From Thozetella sp. PMI_491 (taxonomy: Eukaryota; Ascomycota; Sordariomycetes; Chaetosphaeriales; Chaetosphaeriaceae): 59,345 bases of DNA. Positions within the stretch are counted from its first letter, which is position 1. Each line of letters starts with the position of its first letter. Where the stretch lies: assembly GCA_021432635.1 (NCBI GenBank), contig MU270129.1, positions 1 to 59,345 on the forward strand. The letters are read 5' to 3'. The notes below the pieces were generated by a model, which was not told the DNA's origin, did no database searches, and saw only the letters and a program-made list of their open reading frames with translations. Shown piece after piece: positions 47,118 through 58,000 of the stretch. A program made the position numbers and the translations under genes.

Positions 47118-47900
47118 GCTGATGAGGCAAAAGTCTCGTGTGCAATCCATGAGGCATACCCTGGCTGGCTGACCCAACTTCCCACGCGTCCTCCCCTCCC
47201 GCGCCCCAGGATTCGGTTGGTAATTGCCCCTCGGAGGACGGCGACATTGCTAGTGCTAACGGGCCCCAGACCGCAAAGTGGAGTCGCCCTAGGCAGGGAG
47301 TATCAGGGAGGAGAGCTAGCTACGGAGCGCGGCAGCGGCGCACCATTTATGTTTTTTTTCTGGGCAACCCTGTGTGGTGCGGGACCATAACCCCTGGCCT
47401 CAGAGGGGCTAGTAAGTGGCGGAATACCTTAGGAGCTGTACCTACTGTACCTCATCCTCTACCTGCCCCTGGGTAAGGTATCCGCTCGATTTAGCGCACG
47501 CCCCAAAGTCTAGCGAGTAGGGGAATTCGCGTGAGCCAGCAAGCGCGTACATTGTCATTTGTTTACGGTCGACATTGGTAACCCAATGTTTGTTTTCGTC
47601 TCTTCCTAATGTCCCTAGAGCATCAATAATTTGCTTGTCTACTAGCTTAGGCAACTAACCTACTAGATGCCCCGCTGTCCTTGCTTGGCTGTAGAAAGAT
47701 GTTGTCATATCCCCCGAGAGAGCTAGCCATGGAACGGCTCATATTCTCAGGAGACAGATAAGGAGGTGATTATATTGGCATCGCTGGACATTGCACCGCT
47801 TGGCAGCAGCGATGATGGTACATGCAGATCGTCCCCCGCGCCCCGGCGACGGCGCTCTTTCAGAGACCCAGAGAAATAACCCGTATCGCCACATGCCTTC
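47118..47900. other. intergenic region
   Basis: Between two minus-strand genes. A 70-codon frame at 47442-47654 (minus) has no recognisable motif. Should contain the 5' exon and promoter of the two-repeat protein. Confidence 0.4.
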
Positions 47901-48921
47901 TCACTTTTTGCAGTTTTTCGGAAGCGGAAACGCATCATAGAGCTTCTTCTGCGCGTTAACGATGGTCTTATGGCGGCCATTCGTCCCTGGATACTGCGGG
48001 TCGTAGTTAATGAGCCCTGCACCCCTTCCGTTGGTGCCGTCCTTCTCGAACAAAGAGACATGGTCCTTAATTCGCTGCTTCAAGATGGGGTCGAGCATCT
48101 GCGGATTGGCGTATCGCGAGCTCTGGAGGTCGATTTTTGTGTACTTTCTTCCCCATAATGTTTTATCGTCGGGGACCCACTTGATCGGATCCCAGCGCTT
48201 GGTGGCACCACTCTCGTCTTGGTACTGGTACACCAGGTCATTCTGGCCGGTAGGTGAGAACTTCTTGATCAGCTCTTCATACAGCTTTTGGTCCATGGTG
48301 GCGCCTCGCAACTCTTTTGCGTATCCTAGAATGGTGTTGCTTTTGGTGAGCATGTCGGTGGCGGTCGCCTTCTTGGTTGCGTCGGTCATGCCGTTGATGA
48401 AATCGGTCACCTCTTTGTCGAAATCAGCGAGAAAGTTTTCAAACAAGGCCTTGAACCCGTTGTATCCATTATTCACGCGGAAAACGGCAAAATCCCCAGC
48501 CATATACAGCTTCGAGGGTTGCGCCGGGTCCGGCATCGTGGCCATCTTGGTAACTACGGTCTGCACCTTCGCCTTGTCTGTCCAGTCAAACTTGGCGATC
48601 CCCTCGATGATTTCCGGCGCGTTAGTGGTGACTCCGCGCTTAAGATACGAAACAAACTGCGCGCACGCGATGAAACTTTGTCAGCACTGGGCGAAAGGCA
48701 GCCGGGGGGAGGGGAGGATGGGGTTGAGGCAATGAGACTACCTTGTTGAAGTCGCAATCGACGCATCCCGCCGCTACCCAGTAATCCGAACTAAAAAGGA
48801 AACGCTCCGTCTTGTACTTGCTATACATGAGGACCAGCTCCATGGCGTGGGCCAACTCGGACTCGGCAGCCGCGAAGAGAGCCGCCAGCGCCAGTAAGAA
48901 AACGTTGATAAGGAACTTCAT
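47901..48921 (-). CDS. secreted protein of unknown family next to killer-toxin-like chitinase
   Basis: Two exons (48921-48742 and 48656-47901, intron 85 nt) give 311 aa. The first 19 residues, MKFLINVFLLALAALFAAA, are a clear signal peptide. The mature part is mostly polar and probably helical, with VAAGCVDCDF near residue 52 and a basic C-terminus ending PLPKNCKK; the few Cys sit near the two ends. Trp-containing DPIKWVPDDKTLWGRKYTKI lies in the second half. I do not recognise a domain. The gene is divergent from the chitinase at 50458 with about 1.5 kb between starts, enough for a shared promoter. In Kluyveromyces lactis the chitinase-like alpha/beta toxin chain works with a separately encoded secreted gamma chain of about 250 aa; this neighbour is similar in size and secretion, but I see no sequence evidence of homology. 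Confidence 0.75.
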
Positions 48922-50457
48922 CTTAAGGCCAGGGCTGCGCAAGATAGACTCAAGTTTTTCGGAGTAAAATCAAAGCAGTCGACGAAGCAACATCACAGCT
49001 CCTCATGCTCTTTGGGGATTATTGAAGGGGCAATGGGGGAGGAGGGTTAGGGGGCTTGGTACGACGACTTGGAGAGGCGGTACACTGGGCCTGTGTCGAG
49101 AGCCGCAAGGCCGCTATTAAGCAAGACCTTCTAGTCCCAATTTGAAATCTTACTTCAACAATCTTACTTCGGCAATATTCCGAAAGTCACGGAGATTGAC
49201 GTTTCCCCGATACTCTGATCTTCATCTGCAGTGGCTGCGGCGGTTCCTCGAGATGGCGAAGGAACAACTATCGAAGGCAGCCATCATCGCTCGAACGGTT
49301 AGGGGCAAGGCAAACACTGATCTCAATAGTTGATACAAAAAGTACCGTGCAGACACCCCCCTCCCTGTCGTAATTCTGTTAGTAGCCAGGGGTAGAATGG
49401 TCGCGTATTATTCTATTCTCGGGGCATCGCCGACGCCTGGGGAGTAGATCGCCCCTAGCCAGGCAACCGGCCCGATAGCTTTTAGCAATTAGAGGCAAGT
49501 ACGCCTAAGCCCGCTGTTAGACTCGTACAATTAGAGCATCGTAACCCTATGTTGGGGTCCACGGGCATCAAGCTCGGAGGAGCTGAAATCGAGAACTAAC
49601 GAAAGGCGCTAGAGACGACGGTACCCGGTGGTTTACAGCAGGTACAGTAATCCGCAAATTAGTCTTGAGGGTTTTGTGACTACTCGATGCGAACGAACAA
49701 ATCGCTGCTGAGATAATCTCATGCTCGACACAAGTTCAGGGAAGTGCAGGGTTACATGGCTGCTTACTAGATAAATAGGTAGCAACCCAAAGGCAAGGAA
49801 GGCAAGGTATAACCTATACAAAACCTACTTACTACATAAGATTTCCGTGCCGCGGGACGAGCCGAGAATACGATTGGTAACCCCGCAGTGTCTGATTGGC
49901 TATGCTGTGAGTGCCAAGAGAGTTGCCTCAGTCTATATTCCTACCTTGTGTAGAGGTCGCAAATGCTTGGTCAACAAGTCCCCTTCCTTTGCCAAGCGTT
50001 CTAGCTTAGGTGGCCTTGCCTGCTGCACCGGGAATTGTGCGAAAATCGGCGCGATTTAGCCGTCGCTCGCACGACGCCTGCCAATTGGCGCCGGCGCACT
50101 GCCCCGAACTCCCCTCCGAACAGCCCTCAAGACTAACTACTAACTTAATGGATCCTGGTCCAGGTCGGCCTGGCTCACCAGCTTTTAGAAGCAGTACGAA
50201 GAGACCCTCTCAATGCGAATAGAGCGGCGGCGAAGCCCAAAGGATTTCGCCCGCCGTGATAATGCAAGGGTGGCTCTCTAAACGCCGGGGCGAGGGAGCT
50301 AGCCAACAGGCGCGTCGAATCTGGGCCCTCGGCTAACATGCACCTCCCATATGAACCAAATTTATATCCTGCCTGAGGACCGTGTTCCATCCGTTGAAAG
50401 GCAGTCCACCACATTTGGGATATCTTCGAGGCCTCGTCGCCATCTAAGGGGCCTTCT
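48922..50457. promoter_or_regulatory. divergent intergenic region, possible shared promoter
   Basis: Lies between the start codons of the secreted protein (minus) and the chitinase (plus). No gene supported; the frames at 49142-49333 and 49847-50059 have no motif. Co-expression of the flanking genes is suggested by arrangement only; no specific binding site was identified. Confidence 0.35.
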
Positions 50458-53400
50458 ATGTCCATTCCTCCACAGCCCTCTGCTGTCCGATCGTCCGGCA
50501 TGTTGATGTCTCTTACAGCCGCCCTCGTGGGCGCATTGGGCCAAGTAGCCGCGGCCCAAAACTTTGCCTCGGATATCCACTACGGGGAGGTGCTCGACAC
50601 TCTCCAACTCGGCAGCCGCACTGTCCAGGCCGCCGCCGGATTTAATTACTCTGACCCTGACGTGGTCGACGAGGAGTTGCGCCGATGGCAGGAGACGGCA
50701 AAGTACGCAGCGAAGCCAGTGCTAGCCTGCCCGACAGCGTGCAGCCATGCCGGGGCCGCCGCGGCCACCTGGGCGGTATTCCCTGACCTCTCCCACCTAA
50801 CCGCCTGCAACAAAACCATGCTCTTAGACTTTTCCATCCACACCGATGCGTCTGACCCGGACACGGGCAACCCCATCTACGCGTGCACAGCCGACTCCGC
50901 ATCCACCGCTCACTCCCTGAAGCAAGCGAGCATCGCGCAATGGATCCCGGCCCAGGAAGTCGAGATCAAAGCGCCCGTATACTTGGCATCTTCCGGCAAT
51001 AGGCAGGTCGACTCTTCTTCGCAGGCTCTGGCGACGGCCGGGCGTGAAGTCTCCAGCTACCTTAGTCAGGTCAAGCCAGCTCAGGACAAGGCGGCCCTCG
51101 GTTTCGGCCTCGCGGGGAACGCTTTGATCGGCGTTTACAGCGGCGCGCAGGCCCACCGTCAAGGCATCTCCAGCCAGCTGCTCGACCAAGTCATTTCCGA
51201 CATCGTGACCAATGGCGTCGCTGAGACGCTCGTCGTAGAGCTCTGCCAACATGACTCGGAGCGCGCCGCCGACTACGTGATCGGTATCGCCGCGAGCACG
51301 CAGAAGGATGGCTTGGATTTCGTCCAACGCGCCGTTCGGCAGTGGAGTAACGCTTCGTGCATAGCGAGCCCCTTCGCCTCCGAGGCGTGGGCCCAGGTCT
51401 CGCTCCGGGTTCCTGCCATAATTGACGGTGTCCTTGCGTATAATCAGACCTCCAACCAGACCCATCCCAGTAGGCGCAGTTTGCAGGCCATGGAGAAGCG
51501 CGATACCTGCAGATATATCACTGTCGTCATGGGCGATGGGTGCGGGAGCCTGGCGTCGAAGTGCGGCATCTCGGGCAACGAATTAACTAAGTACAACGCG
51601 GCGAGTAACTTGTGCTCCACGCTCCAGCCCGGCCAGCCTGTCTGCTGCAGCTCGGGCGACCTTCCCGATCTGAGGCCAAAGACGAATTCCGACGGCACCT
51701 GCTTTACCTACACCATCCAGACCAATGATGACTGTTCGTCGATCGCGGCGAGAAACATGCTCACGGTGAACGATATAGACGTCTTGAACAACAACACATG
51801 GGGCTGGACAGGATGCGATGTTCCCATATACCCTAACGTGATCATCTGTCTCAGCCCGGGATATCCCCCCATGCCAGCACCCGTTGACGTAAGACTCAAT
51901 CCAAAGGAGGTGACAGGGCGGGGGATGAGAAAGCTGACTGTCATGTTGCAGAATGCCATCTGCGGACCTACGGTTCCCGGCACGGTGAGGCCCACGGATG
52001 GGACGAACCTGACGCTTTTGAATCCGTGCCCGCTCAATGTCTGCTGCAATGTCTGGGCCCAATGCGGTACGTTCTATTTGCGCGGGTCATTCGAAACGAA
52101 GGATCGTGCAACTAACTGGCTGACTGGCTTAGGTTTGAGCGACGACTTTTGTCTCGTATCGCCGTCCAAAACAGGAGCACCTGGGACTTCGGCGCTACAC
52201 AACGGCTGTAAGTTCTGTTCGCATGCAACCTAGCGGGCAGCTTGATACCTCTCGTTCTTCCCTGCCCTCTTCTCACGGCTCCATGTCTGAGTCCGCTAAT
52301 TCGCTTGCAATAGGTGTCTCTAACTGTGGTATGGACATCATCGTAGGGGATCCTCCAGCAACCGAGTTCCGGGTCGGCTACTTCGAGGCGTGGAACGCCG
52401 AACGTCCGTGCCTCCGGATGCACGCCAACCAGATTGACACGTCCGCGTACACGCATGTCCATTTCGCGTTTGTAAACCTGACCGAAGACTTCAAGCCCGA
52501 CGTATCGTCGGTGCAGGATGAGTTTGATCTCTTCAAGTCCTTGACTGGAGTCAAGCGGATTGTCTCGTTCGGTGGCTGGGCTTTTAGCACATCCGCGGGA
52601 ACGTGGCCGATATTCAAGAACGCGGTGCTACCGGCCAACAGAAACACATTCAAGAATAACGTTCTGAAGTTTGTCAATGATAACGGACTCGATGGAGCAG
52701 ACTTTGACTGGGAGTACCCGGCGGTGAGTGGACACGATACCTCTATCCCACCAGTGGAACCGCGCCTAACGTCTCTCACTTCCATGAACAGGCCCCCGAC
52801 ATTGACGGTGTCCCGCCGGGTGATCTTGTGGAAGGTGTTAACTATCTGAAGTTTCTCGCCACGATGAAGGCTGCAATGCCCAGTGACAAGACGGTCTCCT
52901 TTGCGGCACCAGCCTCGTACTGGTACCTGAAGCAGTTCCCGATCAGCTTCATCGCCGAGACTGTCGATTATATCACCTACATGACCTATGACTTGTGAGT
53001 CAAGCGTCCCTCAACCCATTTCTTCAATGATAGATTGGCTAACGTGTTCGACCCCAGGCATGGCCAATGGGGTAAGCGGCGCTCTCTGCTAGTCGGGTCG
53101 ACCTAGCACTGGCTGAAGCCTTGGAAGCTACTAACCGATGGGAAACAGACTATGGCAACCAGTGGGCTACCCCAGGCTGTGACAGCGGCAACTGTTTACG
53201 TTCACAGTGAGTGTCTCCGGCGTCTTGTTTTAGGATCGTTGGTCTTTAACCCCGACCCCCCAGCGTGAATGCGACAGAAACGCTTCTCAGCCTGGCCATG
53301 ATCACCAAGGCCGGTGTCAACACCAACAAGGTGGTCGTAGGCGTAAGCTCTTATGGACGGTCTTTCCATATGGCCGAAGCGGGCTGTACGAGCCCTGACT

Positions 53401-55302
53401 GCAAATTCACCGGCTCGCGTATCCAGTCTGACGCCGCCAAGGGCGACTGCACTGGCACCGCGGGTATGTCAAGTTGCGTTACACCTCCCCAGCCAGAATG
53501 CTAATCATCTATACTAGGCTACATCTCCAATGCCGAGATTGAGGACATTATCTCCAGGGGTGGCAACATCAAGACGTGGAGTGAGAATAGCACTGACTAC
53601 CTCGTCTACAATGACCTAGAGTGGGTTGCCTACATGAGCGACATCACGAAGTCTGCGCGTCAGGTTCTCTACAGTCTATACAACTTTGCCGGCACCACTG
53701 ACTGGGCCATTGATCTCCAGTCGTTTGACGGCGACGCCTACTACGACAACCCGGGGGACATGGACGACCCACCGGCGGTCACCTGCGACGCGACGTATAG
53801 CAGCCTGGATAACGTTCAAAATGACAAGGACAAGATCCCGGAAGATTGTATGGCTGCGTATGTCATGGAAGGGTTGGCTGCGGAGCTGGAGAAGGGGATT
53901 GCGGACTATGACGACATCAGTGAGTACCTAATTACATGCGACCAACTCCCACCGGCCAGAATCGAACCCATGAGTGAGCTTACATCTGATGCGCCACAGT
54001 GAAAACCGACTACGGGACCAAGTTTGGATACTTCGCAGACGCGGTCAAGCAGAAGTGGTCTCAGGACCTGGACGATTTTTATGCAAGGCGACCCATCCTA
54101 CGCGGCCACTGAGATGTAGGGGCATAAGGCTGACTGTTGGATTTAGGAGCAACATACGGATGAGTTTTTCAACTGCCTACAAGCAAAGAACACAGACACA
54201 CCGGGCGTGTACAAGAACGAGTCTAGTAAGTCACTTACTAGGTGCCATCTAGGAGCTTGATAGTAATATCCTGACCCTCTGGTAGTTGCTTGTCCCCCTC
54301 ATTATATATCCGGTCAGGCCTTCAATCTCTATCTTATCCCGAAGGATACGGATGCCTTAGCCAAGTTCTTAGATAGCGAATATAGCATCGACATCGACTG
54401 GACATACGGCTCGGTATGGCCCCTTGGCAAGGCGCGCACTCGCGTCTAGGCATTCATGTGCCCTCGGCAGGTTCTAACACTGGATTCTAGAGCATCGAGA
54501 TTGCTCCTTGTATTCAGAATGACTGGTGAGTCTGCTACAGTTTAGGTCTACATCGAAGCTGCAGTGAACTGACTCTGCATGCGTTTAAGCGACCAATGGG
54601 GCCACATGATCGGCTCGCTGGCCCTCAAGCCCGACTTCTCGGTACCGGATCCCAAGGACAGCATCGCCAAGTCCATCGACAACATCCGCTCGCTGCCGGA
54701 CTACTTCCGGGACACCGCCGACTTCATGAAGGTTTTCTTCACCGACGGTGATCCTTCAGACGCTGTTGACGGCGCCACGGTACCCGTCTATATGATCCAG
54801 CAGGCCGTGCAATCCATGCATGACATCTACAAGGCGGGAGCGGATATCCAGAAGGAGAAGATGAAGAACCTCATCATCACTTGCATCACCGGCTTTCTCT
54901 TCATCCTTCCTGGGCTGGGTGAGGTGCTCGCTGGTTTAACCGACCTTGCTATGATTGTGAGTGCCTGTATTTGGCAATTAACTAGATTTCTGAAAAGTTG
55001 GACGGCGCTAACACTTCCCTCAACAGGCTCGTATTGCCACCATGGTTTCCGAGGTCGGCGGCATTGCCACTGGTGCGTACGACCTGGCGACGAACAAGGA
55101 CAACCTGGCGGTCGGCATTTTCTCCTTTCTGCTCGGTTTTGTCGGTTTGAAGGGAGCGCTTAAGGGCACGTGGAGCGACGCCGCCGCGTTGAGACGCCAG
55201 ATGACCACAGACGAGATTGCAGGCATGGGTGACATTGTAAAGAGCGGGCTGGAGAAGGTTGGGAGTTTGAGCAAATCGCTGTGCCAAGTTCCCATTGACT
55301 GA
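50458..55302 (+). CDS. killer-toxin-like GH18 chitinase (LysM-LysM-ChtBD1-GH18), C-terminal region interrupted
   Basis: Twelve exons; the first (50458-52207) is 583 codons. A second ATG at 50500 would give a tighter signal peptide (MLMSLTAALVGALGQVAAAQ). After a 330-residue N-terminal region come LysM 1 (about 351-398), LysM 2 (about 415-473), a Cys-rich chitin-binding type 1 domain (about 502-590) and GH18 from about 600, with the catalytic motif DGADFDWEYP (acid Glu about 717), ITYMTYDLHG and GVSSYGRSF. Exons 1-8 join in exact phase. In exon 8, a T5 run (54076-54080) puts the conserved continuation one base out of frame, and TAG codons follow at 54117 and 54144 in that continuation. Exons 9-12 (54286-55302) are clean and encode a C-terminal region with a hydrophobic stretch near GFLFILPGLGEVLAGL. 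Architecture matches subgroup C chitinases, related to zymocin alpha/beta: chitin binding and passage of a partner through walls. The product may be truncated after GH18. Confidence 0.85.
54076..54146 (+). other. frameshift and two stop codons inside chitinase exon 8
   Basis: A T5 homopolymer at 54076-54080 is followed by family-like sequence only in the -1 frame, and that frame has TAG at 54117-54119 and 54144-54146 before resuming normal coding up to the donor at 54226. Both TAGs could derive from CAG. The stretch 54116-54146 starts GT and ends AG with a branch-like CTGAC but is only 31 nt and does not repair the frame. Confidence 0.6.
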
Positions 55303-56124
55303 GACACATTCTGGAGCTTGCTTATTGCAGAAGTCGTGGGCATAGGACTCGAGACGAGCAGCTCGTCTCGAGAGGAAAGCGCAGCATCTTTTCAATGATA
55401 ATATAGGTATAAAAAGAAGAGTGGAACGTAGCCCAGCCGCCTTCTTGTTCATTATACATACCAATATAGCAAGGAAATCTCAACCTGGTCGATCACAATT
55501 TAGACTTATAGATCAGGATATAATAAGAGCATCCTCCTCCTCCTATTAATCTAAGCTCTATAACATCACAGTAAAGCTTATATCTACATATCTTTCATCC
55601 TAGAAGTAAACCGGAGTCTCTTAAGCCTGAAACAGAGCTGTTTCGCTGTCACCATATACTGTTCCTTATATATTTATTATACAATAGTTAGCCTGGAACA
55701 CTTTCTTACTTAAGAGCATTAAATAAATAATAGTAAATTAACAGCTTCGAGTAATATCCCTGTTTAAATATTATAACTGAAGTAAAGTTTCAGTTAACTA
55801 ATATTTCTACATTTAAAATCTTAGCCTAATTGCCTCACATGCCTCATTTAGGAGAGAATATAGAAGCGACCTAGATTCCGGGCCCACGTCGAGAAATAAA
55901 GCAAAAGAAAAAAAGAGCTAGAGACTCTAGAAATCGAATCCGGGGCTTTAGAAGGGGCAGCCTAGCCTCAACCCAGTGTTTTACCACTACACTGAGTCCC
56001 CATCTTCATTCCTGCAAGATCCTATCGAAAAATTAGCAGCGTAGACTTTGTGTGTTTTGGAATGAAAGACTAATGAATGTGGAAGAATAGAATAGAAACT
56101 ATAGATACGGTGGCTAACGAGAAT
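55303..56124. other. AT-rich intergenic region with tRNA-like relic
   Basis: AT-rich, TA-dinucleotide-rich DNA between convergent genes. It holds the tRNA-like sequence listed next. No reading frame is supported. Confidence 0.45.
55920..56001 (-). ncRNA. tRNA-like relic (possible tRNA-derived SINE head)
   Basis: Read on the minus strand from 56001: GGGGACT CA GTGT AGTGGTAAA ACAC, a good acceptor 5' strand and D arm with A-box, then about 35 nt, then GATTCGATT like the T-arm B-box, then AGTCTCT, which can pair with the 5' end using two G-U pairs. The anticodon stem does not pair well and the variable region is too long, so this is not a normal tRNA. It could be a decayed tRNA gene or the promoter part of a SINE. 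Confidence 0.4.
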
Positions 56125-57075
56125 TTAATCGGCCGTTATCCCTAAGCGCTCAGCAAGAGTGATAAACCCACGCTTGTCCATTTCAATGATCAGATCCGGA
56201 ATACCCGTATTTCGCAACTCTGGATTTTGTTCCTCTAACGGTCTCTCAACATATATTGTATGGAATCCAACCATCTTCGCACCTCGTAAATCTTCTAGAT
56301 GTGCAGCTACAAGCGCACACTCTTCGGGCTTCACGCCTAGTCTTGCTGCTGCTCCGAGGTATACCGTGGCATTTGGCTTGAAAGAATGGAACTCTGCGGA
56401 GGAGAATAACTCCTGGAAGGGGATCTTGTTATACGCTACTAGGTGTTCTAATAATTCTTGGTAAGTATTACTTAAGGCTGCGGTAAGATACTTCTTATTA
56501 AGCAAGCCCATGCCGTCGATAGTGTCGGGCCAAGGGGCTAGACGATGCCAAATGCGGCCGAGATGGCTGAGTTGAGCCTCGTCGAAAAGCGAGCCTTCTG
56601 CGACTTGGAGCGTATTGTTGGCGTCTTGGCCTGGAATGACCAGGCCATGGTCTGCGAGGAGTTTAGGGAGGTCTTCAATACGAAACTCATCGACTGCTCT
56701 CCAGTCTACGTTGCCGGTTTGTTCTTTGCTAATATTCACGAAGTTGTTCGTATCGTTAAACCATACCTGCTCCTGTTAATGCTGCGATTTGCGAGACTGG
56801 GGTTAAGCTGCCTACTAACCCCTCCGAAGTCGAACCAATCATCATATGACTACCAATGAAATTAATTTATATTTTACGGCGATGTTCAACCGGCGAAAGC
56901 ATACCATTGCCGATGCCCTAGCTCGAATGTCAACATTGACCGTCGACACATTCGACTCCAGCACCACTTGGGTTGCTGAGAATAACCCATCCGCCACCGG
57001 AGTAAATTCAGCCGCAGTCGTTCCAAAGGTATCGAAGAAAAGAACCTTTACTGATGCTAAGGCTGTCACGTTCAT
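56125..57075 (-). CDS. haloacid dehalogenase-type (HAD) hydrolase
   Basis: Three exons (57075-56905, 56849-56820, 56766-56125; introns 55 and 53 nt) give 280 aa in exact frame. HAD motif I is VKVLFFDTFGT with nucleophile Asp15, motif II TAALSNTY, motif III Lys in HSFKPNATVYLGAA, motif IV AAHLEDLRGAKMVGF. APWPDTIDGMGLLNKKY lies just before motif II as in fungal 2-haloacid dehalogenases (type II). The C-terminus, TIYVERPLEEQNPELRNTGI followed by DLIIEMDKRGF, is typical of the fungal group. The family removes halide from short 2-haloacids or acts on related substrates; the natural substrate in fungi is unclear. A soluble enzyme, with no targeting signal seen. Gene complete; the 10-codon second exon is supported by the motif YDDWFDFGG. 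Confidence 0.88.
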
Positions 57076-58000
57076 CTTGTCTTATTCACTCCGAATATGT
57101 TGGCATATATATCGGCTTAGAGAGCTGAGTAAGGATTTATGGAGTTGATTGTCTGTCTCTTCATCAACAACTGTGAGGATAGGCGTTTATATACATAAAG
57201 TCAGACCGGCGAAAACGCAACCCCATACTGGGGGGGGATTGGATCCGCGAAACAGGTTGAAACAGGATACATTATCCGTATCAATAGCACCATGTGATAA
57301 ATTTCGAGCTCGTTATCTTCGACATTAACTTACAAATACGGCCCAAATGAATTCAGATTACGTCATATTGTCGGGTTTAATAAACTCGCTAGACCTAACG
57401 TGTAGAATATACTGTGTCATATGTCAGCCCTAGATATTCTAGATACTGCATCATGCTCAATGTGGTTTACCAAACCGCCGGCTTACAAGTCCTATACATA
57501 ATAGATGATGTTCCATTATGCCCAATGAGGTTTACCTAACCGCAGGCTTACTATAAGTCTTAAAACATAACATGTGCTATATCGTAATCACAGAGGTTTA
57601 CCTAATCGTGGGCTACCAAAAGTCCTGCAATTATATAGCTTACAGTGCTGCTGCTTACCATCCCCAAGAATGTGTTTGTGACTTTTGTTAACACACGTAA
57701 GCTCGGGATCGAGCCGAAAGTTTCGGAAATGGTAGAATACTTCAAATAATATTAACAGCAGCGTTAGTTTACTATACGAGATCGCGATAAAAAGAGCAGG
57801 CAAACGTAAAAGCAAACCGCTAAAGAGCCTCGGTGGTATGGTCCTGTGAAGTGGTTGTATTTAAGTCATGTTATCTGTAAGTGGTCGTTCTGGAAGCTAA
57901 GTTGACTGCTCGAACGAGCTCTGGATCCTCCATACTAGATTGAGCGAACGCTACGAATCTACAATCCATACTCACGATCCCACGAGCAGGGCTTTTATCT
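57076..58000. other. intergenic region with diverged tandem repeat
   Basis: No gene supported. Contains G8 at 57231-57238 and the 66-bp repeat array listed next. Confidence 0.45.
57455..57650. repeat. three diverged copies of a ~66-bp tandem repeat
   Basis: Three consecutive units share a core of the form GGTTTACCTAACCGCAGGCT followed by a variable AAGTC-containing part. Copies differ at many positions, including C to T changes. Probably an old local duplication rather than a functional array. Confidence 0.65.

Noticed and set aside
46749..47390. 213-codon plus-strand frame overlapping the two-repeat protein
   Set aside because: Mostly antisense to the strongly coding minus-strand gene and without domain signature.
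48010..48735. 241-codon plus-strand frame with hydrophobic segments
   Set aside because: Antisense to the secreted protein gene, whose signal peptide and splice fit are convincing.
50824..51465. 213-codon minus-strand frame inside the chitinase
   Set aside because: Antisense shadow of chitinase exon 1; GC-rich codon pattern explains the open frame.
54116..54146. 31-nt intron in chitinase exon 8
   Set aside because: Has GT, AG and a branch-like motif but is shorter than usual fungal introns and removing it does not restore the family frame.
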